Under the pieces are notes generated by a model. It was given only the letters and a program-made list of their open reading frames with translations. It did no database searches and was not told where the DNA came from. Made by a program: the position numbers and the translations under genes. DNA of 64,000 nt from Streptomyces sp. SM10 (GTDB lineage: Bacteria > Actinomycetota > Actinomycetes > Streptomycetales > Streptomycetaceae), in assembly GCF_002910915.1 (NCBI RefSeq), contig NZ_NEUF01000121.1, forward strand, positions 62,001 to 126,000, given 5' to 3'. Numbering within the stretch: the stretch's first letter is position 1; every line of letters starts with the position of its first letter. Positions 50,934 through 59,375 of the stretch are shown piece by piece.

Positions 50934-52033
50934 GACTCACCCAGCACACCGTGCGACTCGTCCTCGCCCAGCCGCTGCGCATCTCGCGCTCGACCATGAC
51001 CGCCCGCGACGCCGTGCGCCTCACCGTCGAGCACGAAGGGCTCACCGGCCACGGAGAGGCCGTCACCAGTGTCTTCTACGGGCTCGACACGCCGACCCTG
51101 CAACGCCTGGCGGCCCTGGCCGGGGAGCGGCTCACCCGCTTCGCGGGACCCGAGACCGCGCTGTACGCCCTGCGCGTCGGCGAACTCACCGAGCCCGGAA
51201 CCCCGGCCGCCGTGACCGCGGCCGTGGAGGCCGCACTCCTCGACCTGGTCGGCAAGCGCACCGCCACCCCCGTCCACCGGTTCCTCGGTTCCCCCGTGGC
51301 GCCGAGGGCCGCCACCGCCCGTACCGTCTCCCTCGTCTCCCCGGGCCGGGCGGCCGCCCAGGCCCGGGGGCTGGCCGAGGCCGGGTTCTCCGTCATCAAG
51401 ATCAAGGCGGGCGACCGGGACCAGGACACCGACCTGGACCGGGTCCGCGCGGTCCGTGCGGCGGCACCTGCCGCCCGGCTCCTCCTCGACCCGAACGGCG
51501 CCTGGTCCCCGGGGCAGGCACGCACGCTGCTGCCCCTGTTCGCCGAACTCGGCGTCGAGGCCGTGGAACAGCCCCTGACCCCCGGCGACCCGGAGGCCCT
51601 CGCGCGGCTCGCCGCCCGGTCGCCCGTGCCCGTCATCGCGGACGAGGACGCGGTCAGCTACGAGGACGCGCGCCGGCTCGCCGGACGCGTCCACGGGATC
51701 AACGTCAAACTCGCCAAATGCGGCGGGGTCCACGCCGCTCTGCGCATCGCCGCCCTGATCGAGGGAAGCGGCACGGACCTGATGCTCGGCTGCCTGACCG
51801 CCAGCACCCTCGGCATCGCCCCCGCGGTCCACATCGCGGACCGCGCCCGCTGGACCGACCTCGACGGCCACCTCCTGCTCGCCCACGACCCCTGGACCGG
51901 GATCGGGGGCGGCGACGGAACCGTCGGGGCCAACGGCCTGCCGGGACTCGGCGTACGGCCCCGTACCGGAGGAGAAGGCGTCACAGGCGCCGGGACCGGA
52001 GCCCGAGCGTACGTCCGGAGCGCGGCCTCATGA
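50930..52033 (+). CDS. Enolase-superfamily epimerase (dipeptide/N-acyl amino acid type)
   Basis: 367 aa. MLE-subgroup enolase: acid/base Lys pair in IKIKAG (about residue 158), metal ligands in LLLDPNGAW, GVEAVEQPL and VIADEDAV, and the second base Lys in INVKLAKCGG. These match L-Ala-D/L-Glu-type dipeptide epimerases. It could invert an alpha carbon of the ligase product. The tail after residue 340 is Gly/Ala-rich. GTG start overlaps the PLP gene. Confidence 0.88.
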   Translation: MRLTQHTVRLVLAQPLRISRSTMTARDAVRLTVEHEGLTGHGEAVTSVFYGLDTPTLQRLAALAGERLTRFAGPETALYALRVGELTEPGTPAAVTAAVEAALLDLVGKRTATPVHRFLGSPVAPRAATARTVSLVSPGRAAAQARGLAEAGFSVIKIKAGDRDQDTDLDRVRAVRAAAPAARLLLDPNGAWSPGQARTLLPLFAELGVEAVEQPLTPGDPEALARLAARSPVPVIADEDAVSYEDARRLAGRVHGINVKLAKCGGVHAALRIAALIEGSGTDLMLGCLTASTLGIAPAVHIADRARWTDLDGHLLLAHDPWTGIGGGDGTVGANGLPGLGVRPRTGGEGVTGAGTGARAYVRSAAS

Positions 52034-53304
52034 GGACCTGGCACGAGATCCGCGGACACCCGCTCGCGATCCGCCTGCTGCTGGTCAACCAGCTCGGCGT
52101 CAACACGGGCTTCTACCTGCTCGTCCCCTATCTCGCCACCCACCTCGGCGACGACCTGGGCATGTCGGCGGCCGCCGTCGGTATCGTCCTCGGTGTACGC
52201 AACCTGAGCCAGCAGGGCCTGTTCCTCATAGGCGGATCCGCCGCCGACCGGCTCGGAGCCCGAGGCGTCATCATCGTCGGCTGCGCGATACGCACCGCCG
52301 GATTCGCCCTCTTCGCGTTCGGCGACGGTCTGCCCGTACTCCTCGCCGCCTCCGTCCTCAGCGGCGTGGCCGGAGCCCTGTTCAACCCCGCCGTCCGCAC
52401 CTATCTCGCCCAGGAGGCGGGGGAGCGCCGGGCCGAGGCGTTCGCCCTCTTCAACGTCTTCGCGACCACCGGCGCCCTCATCGGCCCCCTCCTGGGCAGT
52501 GCGCTCCTGCTCGTCGACTTCCGGGCCTCCGCGCTCACCGCCGCCGGAATCTTCGCCCTGCTCACCGTCGCGCAGGCCCTGGTGCTCCCCGCACGTGAGG
52601 TGGCGCCGGCCACGGGCGGCGTCGCCGCCGACTGGCACGAAGCCGTCGGCAACCGCGCCTTCCTCGCCTTCGCCCTCGCCATGGTCGGCATGTTCACCCT
52701 GGAGAACCAGCTCTATCTGCTGCTGCCCGCCGGTGCCCGTCAGGCCACCGGATGGGACGGCGCCGCAGGACTCGTCTTCCTCGTGGGGACGGTCGCGGGC
52801 ATCGCCTTCCAACTGCGCCTCACCCGCGCACTGAAAGGGCGGGGCAGCAGAGGGCGCTGGATCGCCACCGGACTCGTGCTGATGGGGCTGGCCTTCCTCC
52901 CGCCGATGCTCGTCGCGGGCACGGACGCACCGCCCGACGGCGTCCTGGACGCCACCCTGCGCGCCCTGCCCGTGCTGACCGGAGCCCTCCTGCTCCACCT
53001 GGGCGTCATGATCGCCCAGCCCTTCGTCATGGAGCTGATCCCCGCCTTCGGGAGGCCGGCGCTGACAGGCACGTACTTCGGGCTCTTCTACGCGGTCTCG
53101 GGCGTCGCGGCGGCCCTGGGTAACGCGGCGGTCGGCCGGGCCATGGACGCGGCCCGGCTCGGCGGGGGCGAAAGCCCGGCAGCGCTGCTGCCCTGGGCGT
53201 GCTGCCTGGCCGCCGGGCTCGCCTCGGCCGCGGCCGTGACCTGGCTGCACCGCAACGGCACCCTTCCCCGGACCCGGACCGCGGCAGTGGCGGTGGTGGC
53301 ATGA
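52030..53304 (+). CDS. MFS exporter of the metallophore-like operon
   Basis: 424 aa, twelve hydrophobic segments. Motif-A-like GSAADRLGARGVI at residues about 72-84 and an RTYLAQEAGERRAEAFAL segment are typical of EntS-like siderophore and drug exporters. Its position inside a make-and-import operon suggests export of the metal-free compound. ATG overlaps the epimerase stop. Confidence 0.88.
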   Translation: MRTWHEIRGHPLAIRLLLVNQLGVNTGFYLLVPYLATHLGDDLGMSAAAVGIVLGVRNLSQQGLFLIGGSAADRLGARGVIIVGCAIRTAGFALFAFGDGLPVLLAASVLSGVAGALFNPAVRTYLAQEAGERRAEAFALFNVFATTGALIGPLLGSALLLVDFRASALTAAGIFALLTVAQALVLPAREVAPATGGVAADWHEAVGNRAFLAFALAMVGMFTLENQLYLLLPAGARQATGWDGAAGLVFLVGTVAGIAFQLRLTRALKGRGSRGRWIATGLVLMGLAFLPPMLVAGTDAPPDGVLDATLRALPVLTGALLLHLGVMIAQPFVMELIPAFGRPALTGTYFGLFYAVSGVAAALGNAAVGRAMDAARLGGGESPAALLPWACCLAAGLASAAAVTWLHRNGTLPRTRTAAVAVVA

Positions 53305-54164
53305 AGCGCCGTACGGGAAACCTGCTCACCGACCACCCGGAGCTGTACGAGGCGAGGTTTCCCGACCCCCGGCGCCTGGCGGCACGGTGGGCGGAGGACC
53401 TCCTGCGGCGGTACGGCGCGGGACCGGACGTCCTGGACCTCGGCTCCGGCACCGGGCGCGACGCCGCCCGCCTCCACGCCGGCGGGCGGCGTGTCACAGC
53501 CGCCGACCTGTCCGGCGCCATGCTCGCCCACGCCCGGCGGCACCACCCGGGACCGGTCTACGTACAGGCCGATCTCAGCCGGTTCGATCTCGGCCGAGGC
53601 GTCTTCGACGCCGTGGTGTGCCTGGACAGTTCGCTGCTGTACTGCCACACGAACGACCAGCTCGACGGATTCCTGAGCTCCTGCCGCCGCACCCTGGCAC
53701 CCGGCGGTCTGCTGGTCGCGGAGATGCGCAACGGCGCGTACTTCCTCGGCCGGGACGAACCTCCCACCGCGCCCGCCGTCGACCGCTTCACCTGGCGCGG
53801 CACCACGTACCGCTCGACCACGGTCCTGCACGTCGACCGCGCGGCCCAGCTCCTGCGGCGTACCCGCGGCTGGACCGCCGACGACGGGAGCCCGCCCGTC
53901 GAGGAGCACTCGGCCTGGCGGCTGCTCCTGCCCCAGGAGCTGCGCCACTTCCTCACCGTGCACGGCTTCGATGTCCTCGCCCTGTACGACGGCCCGGGGC
54001 CGCGCACCGAACCCGTCTGGCGGCCGGGTGCCGAACCCGGGTCCACCGCGGACGGCGACCGGCTGCACCTGATCGCCAGGAAACGCGTGCGCGAGCCCGC
54101 GGGCAAGTCCGTCAGCACCCATCCGGTGACCACCGCGTCCCCAGCAACAGGAGACCAGCCATGA
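53301..54164 (+). CDS. Class I SAM-dependent methyltransferase
   Basis: 287 aa. SAM motif VLDLGSGTGRDAARLH (about residues 44-59), DLS acidic motif (VTAADLSGAM), and motif post-I VVCLDSSLLYC. N-terminus MKRRTGNLLTDHPELYEARF is typical of Streptomyces small-molecule methyltransferases. It would O- or N-methylate the backbone. Coupled by ATGA overlaps both sides. Confidence 0.9.
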   Translation: MKRRTGNLLTDHPELYEARFPDPRRLAARWAEDLLRRYGAGPDVLDLGSGTGRDAARLHAGGRRVTAADLSGAMLAHARRHHPGPVYVQADLSRFDLGRGVFDAVVCLDSSLLYCHTNDQLDGFLSSCRRTLAPGGLLVAEMRNGAYFLGRDEPPTAPAVDRFTWRGTTYRSTTVLHVDRAAQLLRRTRGWTADDGSPPVEEHSAWRLLLPQELRHFLTVHGFDVLALYDGPGPRTEPVWRPGAEPGSTADGDRLHLIARKRVREPAGKSVSTHPVTTASPATGDQP

Positions 54165-55756
54165 CCGCATCGCCCGACCGAGCCGCACACCTCCCCGCCC
54201 TGCGCAGGCGCCGCCTCCTCGCCGCGGCCGGGGGAGTGGCCGGCCTCGGCGCACTCGCCCTCGCCGGATGCTCCGGCGGCGGCATCGCCGGGACCGGAGC
54301 AGGCAAGGGCGACGGGACTCCCCGGCGCGGCGGACGGCTGCGCGCCGCATTCGCCGGAGGCGGCGCGAGCGAAACCCTCGACCCCCACCTCGGCAACCTC
54401 TTCGCCGACGCCGCCCGGAGCAAGGCCCTCTTCGACAAGCTCGCCGACTACGGCGCCGACCTGTCGGCGGTGCCACGCCTCGCCGAGGGCTGGGAGCCGA
54501 ACGCCGCCCTCGACCGCTGGACCGTCACCCTGAGGCGGGCGGAGTTCCACGACGGGAAGCCGGTGACAGCCGCCGACGTCCTGTTCAGCTACCGCCGCAT
54601 CGCCGACCCCGCCCAGGCGTACCGCGCCCGGGCGTCCCTTGAACCCATCGACCTGAAGGCCAGCCGGGCCAGGGGGGAGCGGACCGTCGAGTTCGTACTC
54701 AAGCGGCCCACGGCCGAATTCCCCAACGTGATAGCCGCGTTCGGCACCTCCATCGTCCAGGACGGCGCCACCGCGTTCGACCGCGATCCCATCGGCTCCG
54801 GTCCCTTCCGCCTCGTCTCCTTCGCCCCCGGCCGGTCCACGGTCCTGAGGCGCAACGACACCCACTGGGACGGCGCCCCGCACCTGGACGAGCTCGAATT
54901 CGTCGTCGCCAACGAGGAGTCCGCCCGGATCAACGCCCTCCTCGGCGGCCAGATCGAGTACGCCCACGAGCTCAACCCCGCCACCGGACGCGCCCACGAG
55001 AAGGGCGGAGCCATCGAGATCGTCCGGCTGCGCAACAGCGCCATGCAGGCCTTCGCCATGAAGAGCGACCGCCCGCCCTTCGACGACCCCCGCGTCCGCG
55101 AGGCGTTCTTCCTCATCGCCGACCGCCAGGAACTGGTCGACGGCGCCCTGTCCGGCGCCGGCGAGATCGGCAACGACCTCTTCGGCAAGGGATACGAGTA
55201 CTACGCGGACGAACTCCCCCAGCGCGAGCAGGACATCGGCCGTGCCCGCCGCCTCCTCCGGCAGGCCGGCGCGGAAGACCTGCGGGTCACCCTCGACACC
55301 TCATCCGTCGCCGCCGGATTCACCGAGGCCGCCGGGATCTTCCGGGACCAGGCGGCACGCGCCGGAGTCACCGTCGACGTACGCATGGGCAGCAAGGACT
55401 CCTACTGGAAGGACATCCTCGACACCGGCACCCTGAGCTGCTACCGGTCCGGTGCCATGCCCATCGAGTCCCACATCTCCCAGCGGCTGCTCACCGACTC
55501 CACCACCAACGCCACCCGGTGGCGGGACAAGACCTTCGACGCGCTGTACCACCGGGCCCAGTCCACCAGGGACCGGACGGACCGGGCTGCCCTCTACGGG
55601 CGCATGCAGCGGCAGTTGCACGCCGAGGGCGGCTTCCTCGTCTGGGGCTTCGGCGACTGGATCCTGGGCACCGCCCGCTCCCTGCGGGGCGTGGTCCGCG
55701 AGGCACCCGCCAACACCCTGGACTGGGCGCGCTTCGACAAGGTCTGGCTGGCGTGA
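54161..55756 (+). CDS. Solute-binding lipoprotein of nickel/peptide ABC importer
   Basis: 531 aa. RRRR then hydrophobic stretch and lipobox LALAGC with Cys37 indicate a lipoprotein, possibly Tat-exported. SBP_bac_5 pattern: LAEGWEPNAALDRWTVTLRR, FHDGKPVTAADVLFSY, DPIGSGPFRL, AFAMKSDRPPFDDPRVREAF. Cluster-C binding proteins (NikA, CntA, DppA, OppA) bind peptides, nickel or metal-metallophore complexes. Here the ligand is inferred to be the metal-loaded operon product. Confidence 0.92.
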   Translation: MTASPDRAAHLPALRRRRLLAAAGGVAGLGALALAGCSGGGIAGTGAGKGDGTPRRGGRLRAAFAGGGASETLDPHLGNLFADAARSKALFDKLADYGADLSAVPRLAEGWEPNAALDRWTVTLRRAEFHDGKPVTAADVLFSYRRIADPAQAYRARASLEPIDLKASRARGERTVEFVLKRPTAEFPNVIAAFGTSIVQDGATAFDRDPIGSGPFRLVSFAPGRSTVLRRNDTHWDGAPHLDELEFVVANEESARINALLGGQIEYAHELNPATGRAHEKGGAIEIVRLRNSAMQAFAMKSDRPPFDDPRVREAFFLIADRQELVDGALSGAGEIGNDLFGKGYEYYADELPQREQDIGRARRLLRQAGAEDLRVTLDTSSVAAGFTEAAGIFRDQAARAGVTVDVRMGSKDSYWKDILDTGTLSCYRSGAMPIESHISQRLLTDSTTNATRWRDKTFDALYHRAQSTRDRTDRAALYGRMQRQLHAEGGFLVWGFGDWILGTARSLRGVVREAPANTLDWARFDKVWLA

Positions 55757-56706
55757 ACGGACTGCGTTCCTGGATCGCCCGCAGACTGCTCCTCGGTGTC
55801 CTGCAGACCGGGGCCGTCGTGCTCCTGGTCTTCGCACTCACCGAGGCGCTCCCGGGCGACGCCGCGGTCGCCTTCGCCGGGGACCAGCCCGACCCGCAGC
55901 GCATCGCGGCCGTCCGTGAGGCCATGGGGCTCGACCGGCCCGCCCACGAGCGACTGGCCGAATGGGCCGGGGGACTCCTCCACGGCGACTTCGGCACCTC
56001 ACTCACCTCCGGCCGGCCCGTGTCCGGATTCCTGGCGGACGGCTTCGGCCCCACCCTCCTCCTCGCCACGGTCACCGTGCTGCTCCTCGTTCCCATGGGG
56101 GTGGGGCTGGGAGTCCTCGCGGCCCGCCACGAAGGGCGGTTCACCGACCGGCTGATCAGCTCCGCGACCCTCGGCGTCTACGCCGTACCCGAATTCGCCC
56201 TCGGAGTGCTGCTGGTGAGCGTCTTCGCCCTGCGGCTCGGCTGGCTCCCGCCGACCGCGGTCGGCGAGAGCGGTGATCTGCTCGCCCGTCCCGCCGTGCT
56301 CGTCCTGCCGGTGCTCGTCCTGCTCGCCCGGCCCGTGTGTTCGCTGGCCCGGCTGGTCAGGGCGGGCATGATCGAGGCGCTCGCCGCCCCGTACACGGCC
56401 CACGCCGAGCGGTACGGGATCCCCGGGGCCCGCGTCCGCTACGGCCACGCCCTGCCCAACGCCCTCGCCCCCGCCGTCCAGCAGCTCGCCCGCACCATCG
56501 ACTGGCTGCTGTGCGGCGTCATCGTCGTGGAGGCCCTCTACGTGATTCCCGGACTGGGCACCGTCCTCATGAACGCCGTCGCCGACCGCGACATCCCCGT
56601 CGTGCAGGCACTCGCGGTGGTCTTCGGTCTCGCCACCGTCGCGCTCAACCTGGGCGCCGACCTCGTCACCTACCGGCTCGCACCCCGCGCGGCGGTGGCG
56701 GCGTGA
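55753..56706 (+). CDS. ABC permease 1 (NikB/DppB-like)
   Basis: 317 aa, about six membrane helices. N-terminal IARRLLLGVLQTGAVVLLVF, conserved VGLGVLAARHEGRFTDR, and EAA loop (RYGIPGARVRYGHALPNALAP) are typical of BPD_transp_1 peptide/nickel permeases. GTG start overlaps the binding-protein stop. Confidence 0.92.
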   Translation: MNGLRSWIARRLLLGVLQTGAVVLLVFALTEALPGDAAVAFAGDQPDPQRIAAVREAMGLDRPAHERLAEWAGGLLHGDFGTSLTSGRPVSGFLADGFGPTLLLATVTVLLLVPMGVGLGVLAARHEGRFTDRLISSATLGVYAVPEFALGVLLVSVFALRLGWLPPTAVGESGDLLARPAVLVLPVLVLLARPVCSLARLVRAGMIEALAAPYTAHAERYGIPGARVRYGHALPNALAPAVQQLARTIDWLLCGVIVVEALYVIPGLGTVLMNAVADRDIPVVQALAVVFGLATVALNLGADLVTYRLAPRAAVAA

Positions 56707-57512
56707 AGCGGCTCCGCCGGTACGGACCCGGGGCGGCCCTCGCCGCGGTCCCGCTCGCCCTCGCCCTCGCCGGGCCCTTCCTGGCGGGGGAGCCCCCGGC
56801 CCGAGCCGCGTCCTTCACCCTCGGGGACGGACACCTGCTCGGCACCGACTTCGTCGGCCGGGACGTCGTCCGGCAAGTGCTCCTCGGGGGACGGTCCGTG
56901 GTGCTCGTCGCGCTCGCGGCCACGGCGCTCGCCCACCTCGTCGCCCTGCCGCTCGGACTGACCGGCGCGCTCACCCACCGCAGATGGCTGGAGGAGGTGC
57001 TGATGCGCCCGACGGACATCCTGCTCGCCGTTCCCTCACTGCTCATGATCCTGCTGGTCGCCGCCGCCTTCCCGCCCGGCCCTGCGGGACTCGCCCTGCT
57101 GATCGCCTTCGTCCTGGTCCCCGACGCCGCCAGGATCGTGCGCGCGGCGGCGGCGGAGGCGGCCTCCCGGCCCGCGGTGGAGGCACTGCGGATGCAGCGG
57201 GAGAGCTGGTGGCGCCTCGCCGTCGGATACGTCGGACGGTCCGTCCTGCGCACCCTGGCCGCCGACGCGGGGATCCGGCTGACCGGGGCGCTCTACCTGG
57301 TCGCCACCGCGGCCTTCCTGGGCATCGGGGTCGCCCCGGACGCCACCGACTGGGCCGTGATGGTGGACCGCAACCGCACCGGACTGCTCATCCAGCCCTG
57401 GGCGGTCGTCGTGCCCGCCCTGCTCATCGTCGCCCTCACCATGGGCGGCAACCTGCTCGTCGACGCGGCCCTGGACCGCCGCACCCCGCCCCGGAAGGAC
57501 CGTCGCGCATGA
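56703..57512 (+). CDS. ABC permease 2 (NikC/DppC-like)
   Basis: 269 aa. Begins with basic residues and a membrane helix, then GTDFVGRDVVRQVLLGGRSV, the signature of the C-type permease; EAA region EALRMQRESWWRLAVGYVGR; ends in helix IVALTMGGNLLVDAALDRR. Heterodimer partner of the preceding permease. GTG start overlaps. Confidence 0.92.
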   Translation: MKRLRRYGPGAALAAVPLALALAGPFLAGEPPARAASFTLGDGHLLGTDFVGRDVVRQVLLGGRSVVLVALAATALAHLVALPLGLTGALTHRRWLEEVLMRPTDILLAVPSLLMILLVAAAFPPGPAGLALLIAFVLVPDAARIVRAAAAEAASRPAVEALRMQRESWWRLAVGYVGRSVLRTLAADAGIRLTGALYLVATAAFLGIGVAPDATDWAVMVDRNRTGLLIQPWAVVVPALLIVALTMGGNLLVDAALDRRTPPRKDRRA

Positions 57513-59056
57513 ACGAGAACCCCGTGACCGCCGCCCTCACCGCGCTGACCGTCGAGGTCGACGGGCGGACGCTCGTCGACCGGGTCTCCCTGCGGATCCG
57601 GCCCGGCACCGTCACCGCCCTCGTCGGCGCGTCCGGCAGCGGCAAGACCACCACCGGTCTGGCCCTGCTCGGTGAGTATCCCGCGGGGGCGCGGGTGACG
57701 GGCGAGGTGACCGTGCCGGAAGCCAGGATCGGCTACGTCCCCCAGCACCCCGCCGCCGTCCTCAACCCCGCCCTCCGCACCGGGGCCCTCCTGCGCGACC
57801 TGGCCCGCCTGCAGGTACGGGACCTGCCCCGCTCCCGACGCCGTGCCGCGGCACGGGAACGTGTCGACCGGGCCCTCGCCGACGCCCAGCTCACCCGCGC
57901 GGACAAGGTTTTGAGCCGCTATCCGCACCAGCTGTCCGGTGGCCAGCAGCAGCGTGTCGTCCTCGCGCAGGCGCTGCTCCTCGGCGCCCGCGTCGTCGTC
58001 GCGGACGAGCCCACCACCGGGCAGGACGCCCTGACCAGGAGCCGGGTCGCCGACCGTCTCGGGACCCTGGCGGCCCGCGGCATCGCCGTGCTGCTGCTCA
58101 GCCACGACCTCGACGTCGTACGCGAACTGGCCGACGAGGTGCTGGTGATGCGCGGCGGCCGAGTCGTGGAGCAGGGTCCGGCACACCGGATCCTGGACAC
58201 CCCCGCGCACCCGTGGACCAGGGAGCTCCTCGCCGGACCGAGGACCCTGCCGTACGCGGACCCCGAGCGCATCGGCACCGAGGTGCTGACGGTCGGCGGA
58301 CTCACCGCCCGTCACCGGAGCGGCGGTGCCCGCGTCCCGGTGCTGAGCGTGGACCGGCTCGCCCTGCGCCGGGGCGAATGCCTCGCCGTCGTCGGGCGCT
58401 CGGGCAGCGGCAAGACCACCCTCGGCCGCTGTCTCGCCGGACTCCACCGCGACCACACGGGGCAGGTACTGCTCGACGGCGTGGCCCTGCCACGCAGCCT
58501 GCGGGACCGCAGCCGAGCGCAGCTCGCCGCGGTGCAGTACGTCTTCCAGGACGCGCGGGCCGCCTTCGACGAACACCGTCCGGTCCTCGACCAGGTGGCC
58601 CGGACGGCGGTCCGTCTGCACGGCGCCGGACGCCGGGAGGCGACCGAGGAGGCCGGGCGGGTGCTGGCGGACCTCGGACTGGACGCCGGCCTCGTCCGCA
58701 GACCACCCGGCCGGCTGTCCGGCGGTGAACTCCAGCGCGCGGCCCTCGCCCGAGCACTTCTCGCACGGCCCCGGGTGCTGGTCTGCGACGAGATCACCTC
58801 GGGCCTGGACCCCGTGGCCCGGCGCTCGCTGCTGGACCTGCTCGCCACGCTGATCCGCCGGCAGGACGCTCCGGGCGTCGTACTGATCACGCACGACCTC
58901 GACACCGCGGCGCCTGCGACCCGCGTGGCCGTGCTCGACGGCGGAGAGGTGGTCGAGGAAGGCCCCGCGGAACAGATCCTGAACGCTCCCCGGCACCCGT
59001 TCACGCGCGCCCTGCTCGGGGCGGACGCCAGACGGGGAGCCGCCGTACGCCCCTGA
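57509..59056 (+). CDS. Fused dual ATPase of the importer (NikDE/DppDF-like)
   Basis: 515 aa holding two ABC ATPases. Domain 1 (residues about 5-235): Walker A GASGSGKTT, signature LSGGQQQRVVLAQA, Walker B VVVADEPTT. Domain 2 (about 255-500): Walker A GRSGSGKTT, signature LSGGELQRAALARA, Walker B VLVCDEIT. In most nickel/peptide importers these are two genes; fusion is common in Streptomyces. It completes a four-component importer and ends the coupled operon. Confidence 0.93.
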   Translation: MNENPVTAALTALTVEVDGRTLVDRVSLRIRPGTVTALVGASGSGKTTTGLALLGEYPAGARVTGEVTVPEARIGYVPQHPAAVLNPALRTGALLRDLARLQVRDLPRSRRRAAARERVDRALADAQLTRADKVLSRYPHQLSGGQQQRVVLAQALLLGARVVVADEPTTGQDALTRSRVADRLGTLAARGIAVLLLSHDLDVVRELADEVLVMRGGRVVEQGPAHRILDTPAHPWTRELLAGPRTLPYADPERIGTEVLTVGGLTARHRSGGARVPVLSVDRLALRRGECLAVVGRSGSGKTTLGRCLAGLHRDHTGQVLLDGVALPRSLRDRSRAQLAAVQYVFQDARAAFDEHRPVLDQVARTAVRLHGAGRREATEEAGRVLADLGLDAGLVRRPPGRLSGGELQRAALARALLARPRVLVCDEITSGLDPVARRSLLDLLATLIRRQDAPGVVLITHDLDTAAPATRVAVLDGGEVVEEGPAEQILNAPRHPFTRALLGADARRGAAVRP

Positions 59057-59097
59057 AGGGGAATCCGGACCGGCCGTCCGGCCGTACACTCACCGCA

Positions 59098-59190
59098 TGG
59101 GCCGCATCGGTGTCATGGGGAAGTGCCTCCACCAGGCCGCCCCCGGTGTGTCCGCGAGCCGCCGTACCGCCCTGCACGGGCACGGCTAGC
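59098..59190 (+). CDS. Possible 30-aa leader peptide
   Basis: Short frame MGRIGVMGKCLHQAAPGVSA and RRTALHGHG to a TAG. A TACACT element 7 bases upstream could be a -10 of a leaderless transcript. It lies in the 319-bp gap between the ATPase and the MurE-like gene. No Shine-Dalgarno; could be coincidental. Confidence 0.25.
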
Positions 59191-59375
59191 TACCGTCGGC
59201 GGTCCCCGTTCCCGGGACGAGGTCTCGTCCCGATTCCGCGCCGAGCACGGTGCGCCCCGCTTTCCGACCCGTACGTCGCACGCGCTCCACTTCACCACCG
59301 CTGCTTCGGCGACCGCCGTCGCGGCGTTCCGGCGACGGCCGCACCGCGGCCCGAGCCACCCTCGAAGGGACCACC

